Below are positions 1 to 9,885 of a stretch of DNA of 64,000 nt, piece by piece. Location: IMG/VR virus record IMGVR_UViG_3300010389_000001, positions 168,534 to 232,533 of that record; one strand, given 5' to 3'. The notes under the pieces are model-generated. The model was not told the DNA's origin and made no database searches. It was given only the letters and a program-made list of their open reading frames with translations. Each line of letters opens with the position of its first letter. Positions within the stretch are counted from its first letter, which is position 1. A program made the translations under genes and the position numbers. This stretch comes from a virus.

Positions 1-1
1 A

Positions 2-220
2 ATGTTGACTTTTGCTTTTATGTCTTTTTCTGTTGTAACAATAAATATACTTCTTTCTACATTTGGAAGAATTGCTTTTAATGGATTTGAGATAGGCTTT
101 GCCTCCATGGAAGCTTCCGCTATGACAGCTTACCTTGGCGCTACATTTACAGCTTATGTAACACGAAGGTGGACTGATGCGAAGCACAACCCGCTCGAAG
201 AAGAGGGCAAAGAGGAGTAG
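2..220 (+). CDS. Small holin-like membrane protein, possibly 5'-truncated
   Basis: The 72-residue product has a hydrophobic first segment (about residues 2-22), a second weakly hydrophobic segment (about 36-54, ending AYVTRRW) and a charged, glutamate-rich C-terminal tail. Small size, two possible membrane passes and a charged tail are typical of phage holins, which time lysis by permeabilising the inner membrane, but no family motif proves this. The ATG lies at base 2 of the window, so the true start may be upstream and the protein longer. The next gene starts 2 bases after the stop and also encodes a membrane protein, which fits a lysis or membrane cassette. It could equally be an unrelated small virion or membrane protein. 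Confidence 0.45.
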   Translation: MLTFAFMSFSVVTINILLSTFGRIAFNGFEIGFASMEASAMTAYLGATFTAYVTRRWTDAKHNPLEEEGKEE

Positions 221-222
221 GC

Positions 223-561
223 ATGCTTGAATGGATAAAAGAAACTTGGAAAAATTTTAGCTTAAAAATTAAGTTTATTTTTGCCGCAGCACTTGGGCTA
301 TTTGGATTTTTTACCTTTATATTTGTAAGCAAAAAAGTTAATGCAAAACAAATACTAACTTTAGAGCTAAAGAATTTGGAAGAAAGAATAAATATAAAAA
401 AGACTGAAGGGGATATAGCCGAAAACAATAAAGAGTTAATCGAGCTAGAGAAAAAAGCCAGTATAATAAAGGAACAAATAGAAAATATTGATGCTGGAAA
501 AAGCTCTGAACTTGTTACAAAAGAAGAGCTATTTAATTTTTTTGATAGCAGAGGATTTTAA
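223..561 (+). CDS. Membrane-anchored coiled-coil protein, inner-spanin-like
   Basis: The 112-residue product has one strong transmembrane segment near the N-terminus (about residues 16-38, rich in F, A, L and I) followed by a charged heptad-like helix (about 42-95, many E, K, I and L). An N-terminal anchor plus a periplasmic coiled coil is the architecture of phage inner-membrane spanins (Rz type), which act with an outer-membrane partner in the last step of lysis of Gram-negative hosts. I see no sequence motif that proves it, and the outer partner is not obvious. It sits directly behind the holin-like gene, and its stop overlaps the ATG of the next gene by one base, so the genes are probably co-translated. 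Confidence 0.4.
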   Translation: MLEWIKETWKNFSLKIKFIFAAALGLFGFFTFIFVSKKVNAKQILTLELKNLEERINIKKTEGDIAENNKELIELEKKASIIKEQIENIDAGKSSELVTKEELFNFFDSRGF

Positions 562-764
562 TGTTAGATAAAATAAATAATTTAATTAATTATATCGATA
601 ATGAAGATTCTGTTTTTCATAAAAAACTTATTGTAATTGCAAAAAGATTATCAGATCCAATTCATCATATTGAGATTGACGTTAAAACTCTTAGGTCAAT
701 GGTAAAGCCGGAATTGGCAGATACAGATATAGAGATCCCAAGAGTAGAGATTCCAATAGGGTAG
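561..764 (+). CDS. Small protein of unknown function
   Basis: This encodes 67 residues with no membrane segment or signal peptide. It is mostly helix-forming at the start and ends in a short stretch with repeated E-I-P (about residues 57-66). The ATG shares one base with the stop of the upstream gene, which supports a real, translationally coupled gene. I do not recognise the family. It sits between two membrane-anchored coiled-coil proteins and may belong to the same functional group, but nothing in the sequence states a role. Confidence 0.55.
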   Translation: MLDKINNLINYIDNEDSVFHKKLIVIAKRLSDPIHHIEIDVKTLRSMVKPELADTDIEIPRVEIPIG

Positions 765-772
765 GCCGATAT

Positions 773-1207
773 ATGATTTGCTTTTTTAAACACCTTTTTT
801 CTTCTCTCATCTGTTTAAACCTATTGATAGCTCCAACTGCATATGCCGGAAAAATTTTGCCAGCAGGCAGTAAGCTTTCTGAAGAATCTTATGTTTTTAC
901 TATTGACGAGGCGACTTCTTTAATGGAAAGGCTAAAAGAGCTTGAAGAAAAAGAAAAAGAACTTGTAAAGCTTAGGGAGCTTGAGCAAATTAGAATAAAG
1001 CAAATTGACTTATTTAAATTAAACGAAGAATATTATAGCCTTCAAATTGACAGGTATAAGGAATTAGATTTAAATAATCAAAAGATTATAAATAAGTATC
1101 AAAAAAGAAATCAGTTTAGCGAACTTGAAAGGGCTGGAACTTTTATTCTGGGCTTTGGCCTTGCCTTTGGGTCCATATATGCCGCAGATAAGCTTAACTC
1201 AAATTAA
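773..1207 (+). CDS. Exported coiled-coil protein with C-terminal membrane segment
   Basis: The 144-residue product begins with a clear signal peptide: a lysine/histidine n-region, a hydrophobic core (about residues 8-20) and an A-Y-A cleavage site near residue 25. A long charged coiled coil follows (about 45-115). A hydrophobic, glycine-rich segment near the C-terminus (about 122-140, TFILGFGLAFGSIYA) could be a membrane anchor. No lipobox cysteine is visible, so it is not a classical outer-membrane spanin lipoprotein. The topology suggests a periplasmic rod anchored in the inner membrane, compatible with a lysis-related or envelope-spanning role next to the spanin-like gene at 223. Function remains unproven. 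Confidence 0.5.
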   Translation: MICFFKHLFSSLICLNLLIAPTAYAGKILPAGSKLSEESYVFTIDEATSLMERLKELEEKEKELVKLRELEQIRIKQIDLFKLNEEYYSLQIDRYKELDLNNQKIINKYQKRNQFSELERAGTFILGFGLAFGSIYAADKLNSN

Positions 1208-1257
1208 AATTAATCTTTTGCTAATTTTTAGTTATAGTTAAATAATTGGAATTTTAA

Positions 1258-4200
1258 ATGGCTAAGTCAAATTACCCGGATAAGTTAGATACATCGATTG
1301 AGATACCAGCAGTTAGAGACAACATAGTTGAGGTAGGTTCTGATGTTATCAATAGCTTAAGGGCTGCAATATTTCAAATAGAAAGAACTCTAGGAATAAA
1401 TCCGCAGGGTGCCACTGGTAATACTGTAGCCAGCCGTATCGGAAAATCATTAGATTCTAATGGAAATATATTAAAAGAGGCGCTAGACTCTGCCGGCTTG
1501 CTATCCGGTCCCGTATCAGACAAGGATATATCAAAAACTGCTGCAATCAATGAATCAAAGCTAAATCTTGATTACCCAACAACTCTGCTTCAGGACGAAA
1601 TTTCACAAATAACAAGTCAGCTCGATCTTATCGAGTCTGCCGTAAACGACCTTTCGACGACTTTGGCCATCCATATCAATCCTCTTGCTACAGGAAGGCA
1701 TAGTGGTATTGCGATTAATATAGATGCTATATCCAGCACCGGCTCTGGGGACGGAATTACCTCATTGGAAGCAACGACTTCTCAGGGCGCCTTTGAAAGC
1801 TTGTTCTCATCTCATATCAATTATGATGGAACTAATATATCTGCAGATAATCGCTCGCATTTATCTAGCCAGATCTTCTTTGATAACAACAATGTATCAA
1901 CTTACATTCCCTCATCAGACACCCAAGGCGCAATAGAGGACCTCGTAGACACCATAATTGGTCAGGCAGATGTTCATCAGAACTTATTCCATTCAAATTC
2001 AATTGAAAGATCATCACTTTTGGTTGATCCCAATAATCCAGCTCGCGGAACTCAAATTATATCTAATGAAGCAGCAACTTATCCTGCATCTGTAGCCTCT
2101 TCTGATCTAGGAGTTTCTAGGATTTTTCTCACGGACACCCCGAGCAGCCCTGAAGAAGCGATTGATATATCCGATATACTTGTAGTAACAAACATTGATG
2201 AAGAAACTGAATATCAGGTATTTCAGGCAAATTATTCTTCAGACGGGTTAAAGCTAGAATCGCTAGATGTTTATGGAAGATTTCCCGAGGCATCGCCAGC
2301 GGGAATAACCGTAAGTTTATATCGCAACAAAAATAGAGAATCAAGTAGCGCTGGCTTGCTTATTGGTGTTAGAGAATATGATTCATTAGATGGAACATCT
2401 TATACAAATGCTGATATTATTCAGATTTCAAACCCGAGTGCTACGAATATAGTTACAAAAAAAATAAAGCCTCAGGAAATTACAGATCTAAATAGATACA
2501 TAGAAATTTCAATTGATGACACTCCGCCTGTTGAGCTAGATCTATACGATCCTTCTCTGTCACTGACCGGGATTAGTCAAAATATAAACTCTATTGTAAA
2601 AAGATTAAATGAGCAATTTACTGCGAATAGGCTAAGCGCATCTGCCTATAGAGTTGACTATGATGATTCTAACTCTAGCGAGATTGCAATTGTTCACTCC
2701 ATAGGCAATTCAACCACCTCAGAGCATACGATTAAGATCTCAAGGGGCTCGGATGATGCAATTGACTCACTTGGCCTATCTGAGATAGATGACAAAACTA
2801 TTGTTGGAACAGTAGGTAATAGCTTTTATATTCAAGGAAAGGGATATAATGATCTTGCTATTCTTCTTGATGAAACCGGATTAATTCTAACGGGCGGTAC
2901 ATCCGAGATATTCTTGGGCAACATTAATCCAATTGAGTTGGGCGTAAAGGTTGGGGATGTTATTTCCATTTTTGGCTCAACTGCCGATGATGGAACTTAT
3001 GTAATTACGTCTATTTCAAGCAATACCATTATTGTAAATCGGGAGCAGCTGCCCGGCAGACAGTGGGCCTCCCTGGCCGGAGAAGATGCAAGATTTGTCG
3101 TATACTCTAGAGCCGCGTCCCTTAATGGAATGGCTTTCAAAGGCACACTTGGCGGATCCTCTATTTTATCTATAATTGAATTATTTTTAGATAAGAATAG
3201 AATATTAAACTATAATGAACTGCTAACTTATGGGCAGGAGTCATACCTTGGTTCGGAAAATTTAGTTTCTCCATGTAATGTATTTGGAAAAACGGAGAAT
3301 TATACCGAAGATAATCCTGGAACTTTGCTAATAGAAAAAGCTTTGCCGGATCCGGCTAACGAAGAAGTTTTGATATCACTAGATGGCGGAGAAAAAGTTA
3401 GTATCTATAAAGCCAAGAGCAATTATGTTACGGTATACTCTGGAAAATATGATTTATCTTTAACCCTATTTATTGCAGATTCAGGACTAATTAATACAAA
3501 GCTGGTTGCAGATGGAAGTTCATTTGAGATTAGCTTATTTGGCTATAAGTCTGTAAATAAAGAAGAAAATATTATTCTAGGAAAAGTCCTTTACGAATCA
3601 GGTGTATCTAGGATATCAGGATTTGGCAGAAGCTACCCAAGAGTCTTCAGGGATCTGAGAAAAGGCGTGACTGGAACAAAAGATCTTGGAAGCGATGTAA
3701 GAAAAGATATTTTAATACAGCCTCATTTAGATAAGCGATCAAATGGAGTAGTAAGAGGTCTGGAAGTCTTTGATGTTGTTGATAACGGAGATACTTATAC
3801 TCTTAGTATTGCTTCCGGAACTTGCTATGTAAGGGGCAAGAGGTTTGAAGTAAGCGAGTACGAAGGATATATAACGGACATAGTAACGGCAGGCTCACCA
3901 CCGTCTGTCGATAAATTCTTTGTTGCTATAGACGAATGGGGGCAGATCGTATTTTCTCCGGCAGACCCAGTAAGTTGCGGCTGCATGCTTGATCCAGCTT
4001 ATTACTGTATACTAGCATCTGTAGAAAATAACCTTAGCACAATCAATGCTATAGATCTCAGGTTGTTTATTGACGATCTTGATCTTAAGATTCTAAACTC
4101 CATAACCGTCAGTCCGCAGGATGGAATGGCACATTTTTCAGAAATCCCAAAGGCTCTAAGGTACGCCAAAAGATTCTCTGAAATCTTCCCTAACGCTGGC

Positions 4201-5817
4201 ACTCCAACTATACATCTGAAGTCTGGCACTCACAGGGTCGTTGTTGATCACGGCGTAGATCTAGCGGATGCCGACGCAAGCATAAAAGCTCAAGAAAGAT
4301 ATAACCAAGGAATGTGGATTAACTTCCCCGTAAACATAATTGGTGAAGGCGAGTCGACCATTCTGGACATGATATATGCATACAACGACCTGCCGGAAGG
4401 TTCGGATAACAGAACCTCTCCTGGCACAGATATGCTTGGAGAAATCACAATAGCAGGACCCGGCTTTACAGAAACTCCGTCTGGAGCATCCGATGTAGTC
4501 AATTCCGGATATGTAAGCCTATCCAATTTTAAAGTCAGACTTGGTTCAATAAAAGTATTTGATGCTTTAATATCTGATGCAGGTCCTATCGATTTCGGCG
4601 TTAATATGAGCGAAGTAATATTCGATTTCTCAGAAAAAGAAAGCTTTGAATTTCAGAATGCCGGTGTGATAATAAGAAATCAAAGCCTAACTGCGACCGA
4701 CCCCGCTGGAAATATAAATATTAATGACTGCATTTTTATAAATAGCAATATAACAATAGGCGGAATTCAAACAGAATATTTCTTTAACTCAATTATATCT
4801 AATAATGTATTTAAATCTCAAGAAACTCCTCCGACCGAAGGCGCTACAAACTACGCTATACGCTGCACGGCATCTGGAAATATATTTAGCTTTGATGATT
4901 GTCCTTCAGAAAATAATGTAAACATTATTGGAAATATTATCGGAGACAACTTTATCCCCAATAGGGATAGTGGTGGACCTACGATTGATCATGACGGAGA
5001 TTATCCCTGGGGAGAAAGATTCAGCAGAGATGTCAATATTGGTTCCAAGCTAAGCGTTGTAAAGAATGCGGTAATTGACGGATCTACATCAGTCGGTGTT
5101 GACTTAGAGGTAGGTAATGACGCCTCAATTGCAGGAGCGCTTTCTGTAGGCACCACTATAGAGGCTGCGTCATCTGTGACTGCGCAAGAATACCTATACG
5201 GAGTTACCACAAAGAAGATTAACACCAAGTTCTTTGCGGAGGATATCGGGTGGACCGCTGTTAATGATCAGTACAGAGCTTATTATGAGCCTGGAAGCTC
5301 TTTCACAGGATCTACTACAGTCTTCTGCAGAGAGGCTGAAATATATCGCACCACTGGTGCAGCACCAGAAGAATTCGGCTTACCTGTTCGATATTTTGAA
5401 ATACCTGATAATTCATTTAGAACTTCATTTAGAATAAAACTTACTCCTGGCTCAAAAATAGAGCGCATCGGAATTGGAGCCCTTGTCAATAAGGGCGGCG
5501 GACCAACGGCCCCAAGCACACTGACTCCGGGAACGGAAGTAACACTAAGCTTGTATAAGCTAGATGCAGATGGAGATCTTTTATCAAATCCGTTAATACT
5601 TGTTGGATCAGAAATTTTTGAAACAAGCCTAAATTTAACTGACTTTTTTGAAGAATATACTTTTAACTTTTCTTCGTATAATGAAACTGTTGATATAACA
5701 GATAATCATTATCTAGTATCCATAAGCCATGATGATCCGTCTAATGATCTAAGCGTTGCATACCTAAGGGTCAGGACTGAAATAAGCTCGGTAGAAGAAG
5801 GAATTGGAGCCTCGTAA
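1258..5817 (+). CDS. Large fibre-like structural protein with beta-helix (paralogue 1)
   Basis: The product has 1519 residues. The first ~130 residues are closely similar to the start of the next gene (shared SNYPxKLDTS, ERTLGINPQG and LDYPTTLLQDEIS), so the two are paralogues sharing an attachment domain. A conserved middle block (about 825-950, with RSNGVVRGLEVFD) and the following region (about 955-1240) also align with the paralogue. The latter resembles pectin-lyase-type beta-helices, with short repeated N, I and G turns. Unlike its paralogue it continues with a repeated V/I-x-G stretch (about 1259-1311) and a C-terminal beta-rich domain (about 1322-1519) that may bind receptor. It is probably a tail or head fibre; no catalytic motif was recognised. 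The stop overlaps the next ATG (TAATG). Confidence 0.65.
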   Translation: MAKSNYPDKLDTSIEIPAVRDNIVEVGSDVINSLRAAIFQIERTLGINPQGATGNTVASRIGKSLDSNGNILKEALDSAGLLSGPVSDKDISKTAAINESKLNLDYPTTLLQDEISQITSQLDLIESAVNDLSTTLAIHINPLATGRHSGIAINIDAISSTGSGDGITSLEATTSQGAFESLFSSHINYDGTNISADNRSHLSSQIFFDNNNVSTYIPSSDTQGAIEDLVDTIIGQADVHQNLFHSNSIERSSLLVDPNNPARGTQIISNEAATYPASVASSDLGVSRIFLTDTPSSPEEAIDISDILVVTNIDEETEYQVFQANYSSDGLKLESLDVYGRFPEASPAGITVSLYRNKNRESSSAGLLIGVREYDSLDGTSYTNADIIQISNPSATNIVTKKIKPQEITDLNRYIEISIDDTPPVELDLYDPSLSLTGISQNINSIVKRLNEQFTANRLSASAYRVDYDDSNSSEIAIVHSIGNSTTSEHTIKISRGSDDAIDSLGLSEIDDKTIVGTVGNSFYIQGKGYNDLAILLDETGLILTGGTSEIFLGNINPIELGVKVGDVISIFGSTADDGTYVITSISSNTIIVNREQLPGRQWASLAGEDARFVVYSRAASLNGMAFKGTLGGSSILSIIELFLDKNRILNYNELLTYGQESYLGSENLVSPCNVFGKTENYTEDNPGTLLIEKALPDPANEEVLISLDGGEKVSIYKAKSNYVTVYSGKYDLSLTLFIADSGLINTKLVADGSSFEISLFGYKSVNKEENIILGKVLYESGVSRISGFGRSYPRVFRDLRKGVTGTKDLGSDVRKDILIQPHLDKRSNGVVRGLEVFDVVDNGDTYTLSIASGTCYVRGKRFEVSEYEGYITDIVTAGSPPSVDKFFVAIDEWGQIVFSPADPVSCGCMLDPAYYCILASVENNLSTINAIDLRLFIDDLDLKILNSITVSPQDGMAHFSEIPKALRYAKRFSEIFPNAGTPTIHLKSGTHRVVVDHGVDLADADASIKAQERYNQGMWINFPVNIIGEGESTILDMIYAYNDLPEGSDNRTSPGTDMLGEITIAGPGFTETPSGASDVVNSGYVSLSNFKVRLGSIKVFDALISDAGPIDFGVNMSEVIFDFSEKESFEFQNAGVIIRNQSLTATDPAGNININDCIFINSNITIGGIQTEYFFNSIISNNVFKSQETPPTEGATNYAIRCTASGNIFSFDDCPSENNVNIIGNIIGDNFIPNRDSGGPTIDHDGDYPWGERFSRDVNIGSKLSVVKNAVIDGSTSVGVDLEVGNDASIAGALSVGTTIEAASSVTAQEYLYGVTTKKINTKFFAEDIGWTAVNDQYRAYYEPGSSFTGSTTVFCREAEIYRTTGAAPEEFGLPVRYFEIPDNSFRTSFRIKLTPGSKIERIGIGALVNKGGGPTAPSTLTPGTEVTLSLYKLDADGDLLSNPLILVGSEIFETSLNLTDFFEEYTFNFSSYNETVDITDNHYLVSISHDDPSNDLSVAYLRVRTEISSVEEGIGAS

Positions 5818-8800
5818 TGTCTAAGTCAAATTATCCGGAAAAATTAGACACATCTGTTGAGATTCCTGCCGTAAGAGACAATGTTACGGAAATTGGATCG
5901 GATGTTCTCAACAGCCTTCGTTCGGCCATATTTAATATCGAAAGAACACTTGGCATCAATCCCCAGGGAGTTGCCGGAAATACTCTGGCCTCTAGGCTGG
6001 CAAACTTAATAGATGAAAATGGAAATCTAAAAGACGAAGCCCTAGTTAAAGCTGGCATTTTATCTGGCCCAATATCTGATAAAGATGTTTCAAAGACTGC
6101 TGCAATAAAAGAATTTAAGTTAGATTTGGATTATCCTACGACTCTTCTTCAGGATGAGATATCTATTTTAGATTCAAAAATCCAGCAATTTGTCGAAGCA
6201 ATAAATGAATTAAATGCAATTGTTTCAACACATGTTAACCAAAATGCAATAAATCGCCATCTTGCAAAAGCCATAACTGTAGAAGAAGCTGATATTGTGC
6301 CATCTGATGTAGGATTGAATTCAATAGAAGCGCAGGGCCTGCAGGAGTTTATTCAAGCTCTTTTTAACTCCCACATATCATACACTGGCACTAATATATC
6401 AGAGGCCAATAATTCTCATAAAGCTGACCAGATTTTTTACGATAACTCAGAGAATAGCGATATCATATTATCCAATAGCGTTCAGGGCGCAATAGACGAT
6501 CTTGCGGATATCGAAGGAGTTGGACTAAGGAGTTCCATATTACAGCTAAACTCTAACGGAAGAATAAGAACTGGCTCCCAAATAGATGCATTTGAGGGGA
6601 ATGATTCTGGAAGCCTTATAGTCGATCTAACGGAAATTACTTATGCAGATTACTCCGGCGCATCAACGACTGAGATTTCTTTCAGCGAATCTCCAAGCCT
6701 CCTGCTTGATATAAATAAATTTGATATTCTAGAAATCTCAGAATCTTTAAATGAAGATGATAATGGCGAATATGTAATAGCCTCTTTTCAGACCAATGTA
6801 GATGATACCTTGAGTTCTGTAACTATATTCGGTGGACCAAAGAGCAGCTTTACTAGCGGCACTCTTGCTAGAGTTAAGAAGAATACTTATCAGGTCCATA
6901 ACAGGAACGGCCTAAATTGCTCCGTCAGGCCCAGGGCAGGCTTCACAAATACTCCGTCGATTCAGGCGGCTATGCCAAACTCCGCAACAGTTATATCTTC
7001 TAGAGCTGACTTTTCAAGGCTAGAGAGTGGTGTTTACGAAAATCTATCATTAGAAATAGATGGAGGCGCTGCTATAGACATTCCTGTGTATAGCTCTGAT
7101 TATTCAATCCATAATGTAGATATTGCGGTTTCTAATATAAACAGATATTGTGTTCAAAATAATCTGAATATATTTGCTTATAAACTAAGAACAAATAGCT
7201 GCTATGAACTTGCTATATCGCATAACATTCCAAATCACTCTGCGGATACAAAGGTTAGATCATTAAAAGTTGTTCAATCTGGCTCCTTGGATGCATCAGG
7301 CATTCTTGGTTTTGAAGATTTAGTAGACAAAGAGATTCGAGGATCATTTGGAAACTCCTTCCACATCAACGGGCTAATACTAAATGAATTCGGCTCGGTA
7401 AAAACTTATACAGGGTCAACAATTACAATTGGGTCTGGAACAACAACTCTTGAAACATTAGAGTTAAACTTCCTGGAGCTTGGAATAAGGGTTGGCGATC
7501 TTTGCGTAATAGATGGATCATCTGTAGATTCAGATAATGGTACTTACACAGTAAATGCTGTTGAAAGCGATAGAGTAACGCTAGACTACACAACAAGCTT
7601 GTTTAGCGGCGAAGCAGATGAAAGTTCTTTATTTACATTTATAAGATGCACTGCACCCATATCTGAGCTAAACTTTATTGATATTAATGGATCGATGCTT
7701 CTTGATATTTTTGCCGATGAGAATCTTAATATTCATCATAACAGAAGAGCAGATATAGTAGGCTCCTTTAACTCGTCGAATTTCTTCTTGGTTGTAACAG
7801 ACATATCTAAAAACTTTATAACCGAAGAAGATCAGTATACGTTAAGGGTTAAAAATGATGGCTTGGCGTCGATCAAGCTTTCTTCTGGCGGCAGCTATGG
7901 CGAAGAGGTGTTCGTAGGAAGCACTGGAGACTACATAATTCCTTTCTCGGACGGTATGGAGTTTATCAAGGTAAAGGTATTCGTTCCGAATGAGGCCTCT
8001 CCAATATTTGTGCCATCATCTTTAACAATAGATATAATTGGATATTCAGAAATACCAGATAGCGTTCTTCATCTTTCTCGCTGTCTTTTCTCCCCAGAAT
8101 TTGGCACAGTAATAGAGGATATAAACGCTGGGCTTGGAGAGACGGGTGCTGTAGGTCTAATTGACAAAAGAATTTCAGGAACAGTCGATGATACCATTAT
8201 ATCCGAACCATTTTTAGAGAGATATATTCAGGGGCCAAGAAATGAGCTTAGATCAAATGGAATCATAAGAGGTCTTGAGATTTTAAATCTAAGCTTATCT
8301 TCCGGAGTTGCTACGTTCGATGTAACACCAGGAATAGTCGTTGTTAATGGTCTAAGAGTCGAATTCTTAGGAAAAGAAGGATTTACATTTGACTATTCAA
8401 CGGGGGCAACTGACAGCTTTTACATAGCCATAGACAACGAGGGGTGCATAAAAGCTTTAAGCGAAGTAGATAAAACTGGAGGAACAGATTATAGTTCTGC
8501 ATTTTCTCCAGAGACAAATTTACACATAGCATATTATGATTCTAATTTATCTGAGCTATATGATTTAAGATTCTTTATAGACAGAATTGATTACAAGATA
8601 CTAAACCAGTTAATTGTTTCTCCCGAAAAACACTTTGGACAATTTAGTAGTTTGGATAGCGCTGTAAAATATTGCAGAGTTTTTTCAAAAATATTTAAAG
8701 ACCAAAGCAAGCCAAAGATCACTCTTGCTCCGGGTACACACATTGTTAATAATGAAATTTTTATAGACTTTGACTTAGAGATAGAGGGAGCGGGACCAGA

Positions 8801-9440
8801 GAGTATTATTCAAAGAGGCCCGGATTACCTGCTACAGTTCCTCGGACCGCTCGATAATAATAGACCTGTTTTTCAGATTGGCACACAAGGCGTCGACAAA
8901 GATAATCGTGGAGTAAATAATTTTACGTATGGTGTTAAGCTATCTAACTTTACTTATAAAGGTGTTGATGGAAGCGAGGCGCTAGGAAATATAAAGCCAG
9001 AGTGCTTTATAATATTTAGCCATGATGTTGCAGAGCCACTAAATTCCAAGTCTGCGTCATTTCATATGAATAACATAATATTATCGACGGAGAACTATGG
9101 CCCAGGCCAAGGAAATGATTGGAGAGAGATCATAGCTATAGGCGCACCAGCAAGCGCATCCTTGATCGAGGGAGCGGAATTTCAAAATGTTTTAATTACA
9201 AACTGCTTCTTTAGAAGCTTTGGGACTTACCAGAACCCTACAGCAAGTGGAGTTGTAACTCTAACAAACTCGTACGGGCTAGGTGATAACCCAGTATACT
9301 CTAACATCGTCCTAACAAACTGTATTAGAGACCTTACGGCTTACGACTCGTTAGCGTTCACTCCAGCTTTTATTGCCGCTCCTAGCACAAATGTAGATAC
9401 GGTTAACGTTATAGAGGTAAATAATGTCTCAATTGAGTGA
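5817..9440 (+). CDS. Large fibre-like structural protein with beta-helix (paralogue 2)
   Basis: The product has 1207 residues and is the tandem paralogue of the preceding gene. The first ~130 residues are nearly colinear with it. The central RSNGIIRGLEILN block (about 811-830) and the LNQLIVSPEK junction (about 930) match the equivalent block upstream, and the last ~250 residues look like a beta-helix. It stops after the beta-helix and lacks the extra repeat and C-terminal domain of its neighbour. The conserved N-terminus suggests both proteins dock on the same virion site, with different distal ends. The stop lies 17 bases inside the next gene. No enzymatic motif is visible, and a fibre or appendage role is inferred from architecture. 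Confidence 0.65.
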   Translation: MSKSNYPEKLDTSVEIPAVRDNVTEIGSDVLNSLRSAIFNIERTLGINPQGVAGNTLASRLANLIDENGNLKDEALVKAGILSGPISDKDVSKTAAIKEFKLDLDYPTTLLQDEISILDSKIQQFVEAINELNAIVSTHVNQNAINRHLAKAITVEEADIVPSDVGLNSIEAQGLQEFIQALFNSHISYTGTNISEANNSHKADQIFYDNSENSDIILSNSVQGAIDDLADIEGVGLRSSILQLNSNGRIRTGSQIDAFEGNDSGSLIVDLTEITYADYSGASTTEISFSESPSLLLDINKFDILEISESLNEDDNGEYVIASFQTNVDDTLSSVTIFGGPKSSFTSGTLARVKKNTYQVHNRNGLNCSVRPRAGFTNTPSIQAAMPNSATVISSRADFSRLESGVYENLSLEIDGGAAIDIPVYSSDYSIHNVDIAVSNINRYCVQNNLNIFAYKLRTNSCYELAISHNIPNHSADTKVRSLKVVQSGSLDASGILGFEDLVDKEIRGSFGNSFHINGLILNEFGSVKTYTGSTITIGSGTTTLETLELNFLELGIRVGDLCVIDGSSVDSDNGTYTVNAVESDRVTLDYTTSLFSGEADESSLFTFIRCTAPISELNFIDINGSMLLDIFADENLNIHHNRRADIVGSFNSSNFFLVVTDISKNFITEEDQYTLRVKNDGLASIKLSSGGSYGEEVFVGSTGDYIIPFSDGMEFIKVKVFVPNEASPIFVPSSLTIDIIGYSEIPDSVLHLSRCLFSPEFGTVIEDINAGLGETGAVGLIDKRISGTVDDTIISEPFLERYIQGPRNELRSNGIIRGLEILNLSLSSGVATFDVTPGIVVVNGLRVEFLGKEGFTFDYSTGATDSFYIAIDNEGCIKALSEVDKTGGTDYSSAFSPETNLHIAYYDSNLSELYDLRFFIDRIDYKILNQLIVSPEKHFGQFSSLDSAVKYCRVFSKIFKDQSKPKITLAPGTHIVNNEIFIDFDLEIEGAGPESIIQRGPDYLLQFLGPLDNNRPVFQIGTQGVDKDNRGVNNFTYGVKLSNFTYKGVDGSEALGNIKPECFIIFSHDVAEPLNSKSASFHMNNIILSTENYGPGQGNDWREIIAIGAPASASLIEGAEFQNVLITNCFFRSFGTYQNPTASGVVTLTNSYGLGDNPVYSNIVLTNCIRDLTAYDSLAFTPAFIAAPSTNVDTVNVIEVNNVSIE

Positions 9441-9882
9441 TAGAGAAAAGTCTGCCATAGACGCTATATACGATATGGAGAACAGGCTGAAGGAAATGGA
9501 GAAAAAGCTTAAAGCCAGTGAAGGAAAGCTTGACCTAGTTCTTGCTAAGCTTGATAAACTTAGTAAGCAATCCCCTGTTGTTAAGATAAATAGCCCGCCC
9601 AAATCTGTTAGTCAACAAAAAGTTGAAAAATTATTATTGGGAGCAGTTAAAGTCTTTGGACACATAGTTAATAAATCACAGACACCATTGGTTGGCGTTC
9701 AAGTAAAGATCTATGATGACAAGAATGAACTTGTTAAAGATTTAAAAACAGATGACAATGGCTATTGGGAGGCTAGACTGCCTGGTGGCAGGTACGGCGT
9801 AGAATATCTGCACAAAAATTTTAAGCCAGTAAATAAGACTATAGAATTTAAGAAGGAAGACAAGTCTTATGAAGTGAGGTAG
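9424..9882 (+). CDS. Coiled-coil plus CarboxypepD_reg/Cna-B-like beta-sandwich protein
   Basis: The product has 152 residues. The N-terminal ~55 residues form a charged heptad helix (about 8-50). After a short linker with K and P residues, residues ~78-150 have the pattern of a carboxypeptidase-regulatory/transthyretin-like or Cna-B beta-sandwich: V-x-G-x-I, T-P-L-x-G-V-x-V, D-x-x-G-x-W and L-P-x-G-x-Y. Such domains commonly decorate phage virion proteins. The start codon lies inside the end of the upstream fibre gene and is preceded by GAGG, so translation is coupled. A small trimeric structural or connector protein is plausible, but the exact location in the virion is unknown. Confidence 0.55.
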   Translation: MSQLSDREKSAIDAIYDMENRLKEMEKKLKASEGKLDLVLAKLDKLSKQSPVVKINSPPKSVSQQKVEKLLLGAVKVFGHIVNKSQTPLVGVQVKIYDDKNELVKDLKTDDNGYWEARLPGGRYGVEYLHKNFKPVNKTIEFKKEDKSYEVR

Positions 9883-9885
9883 AGG

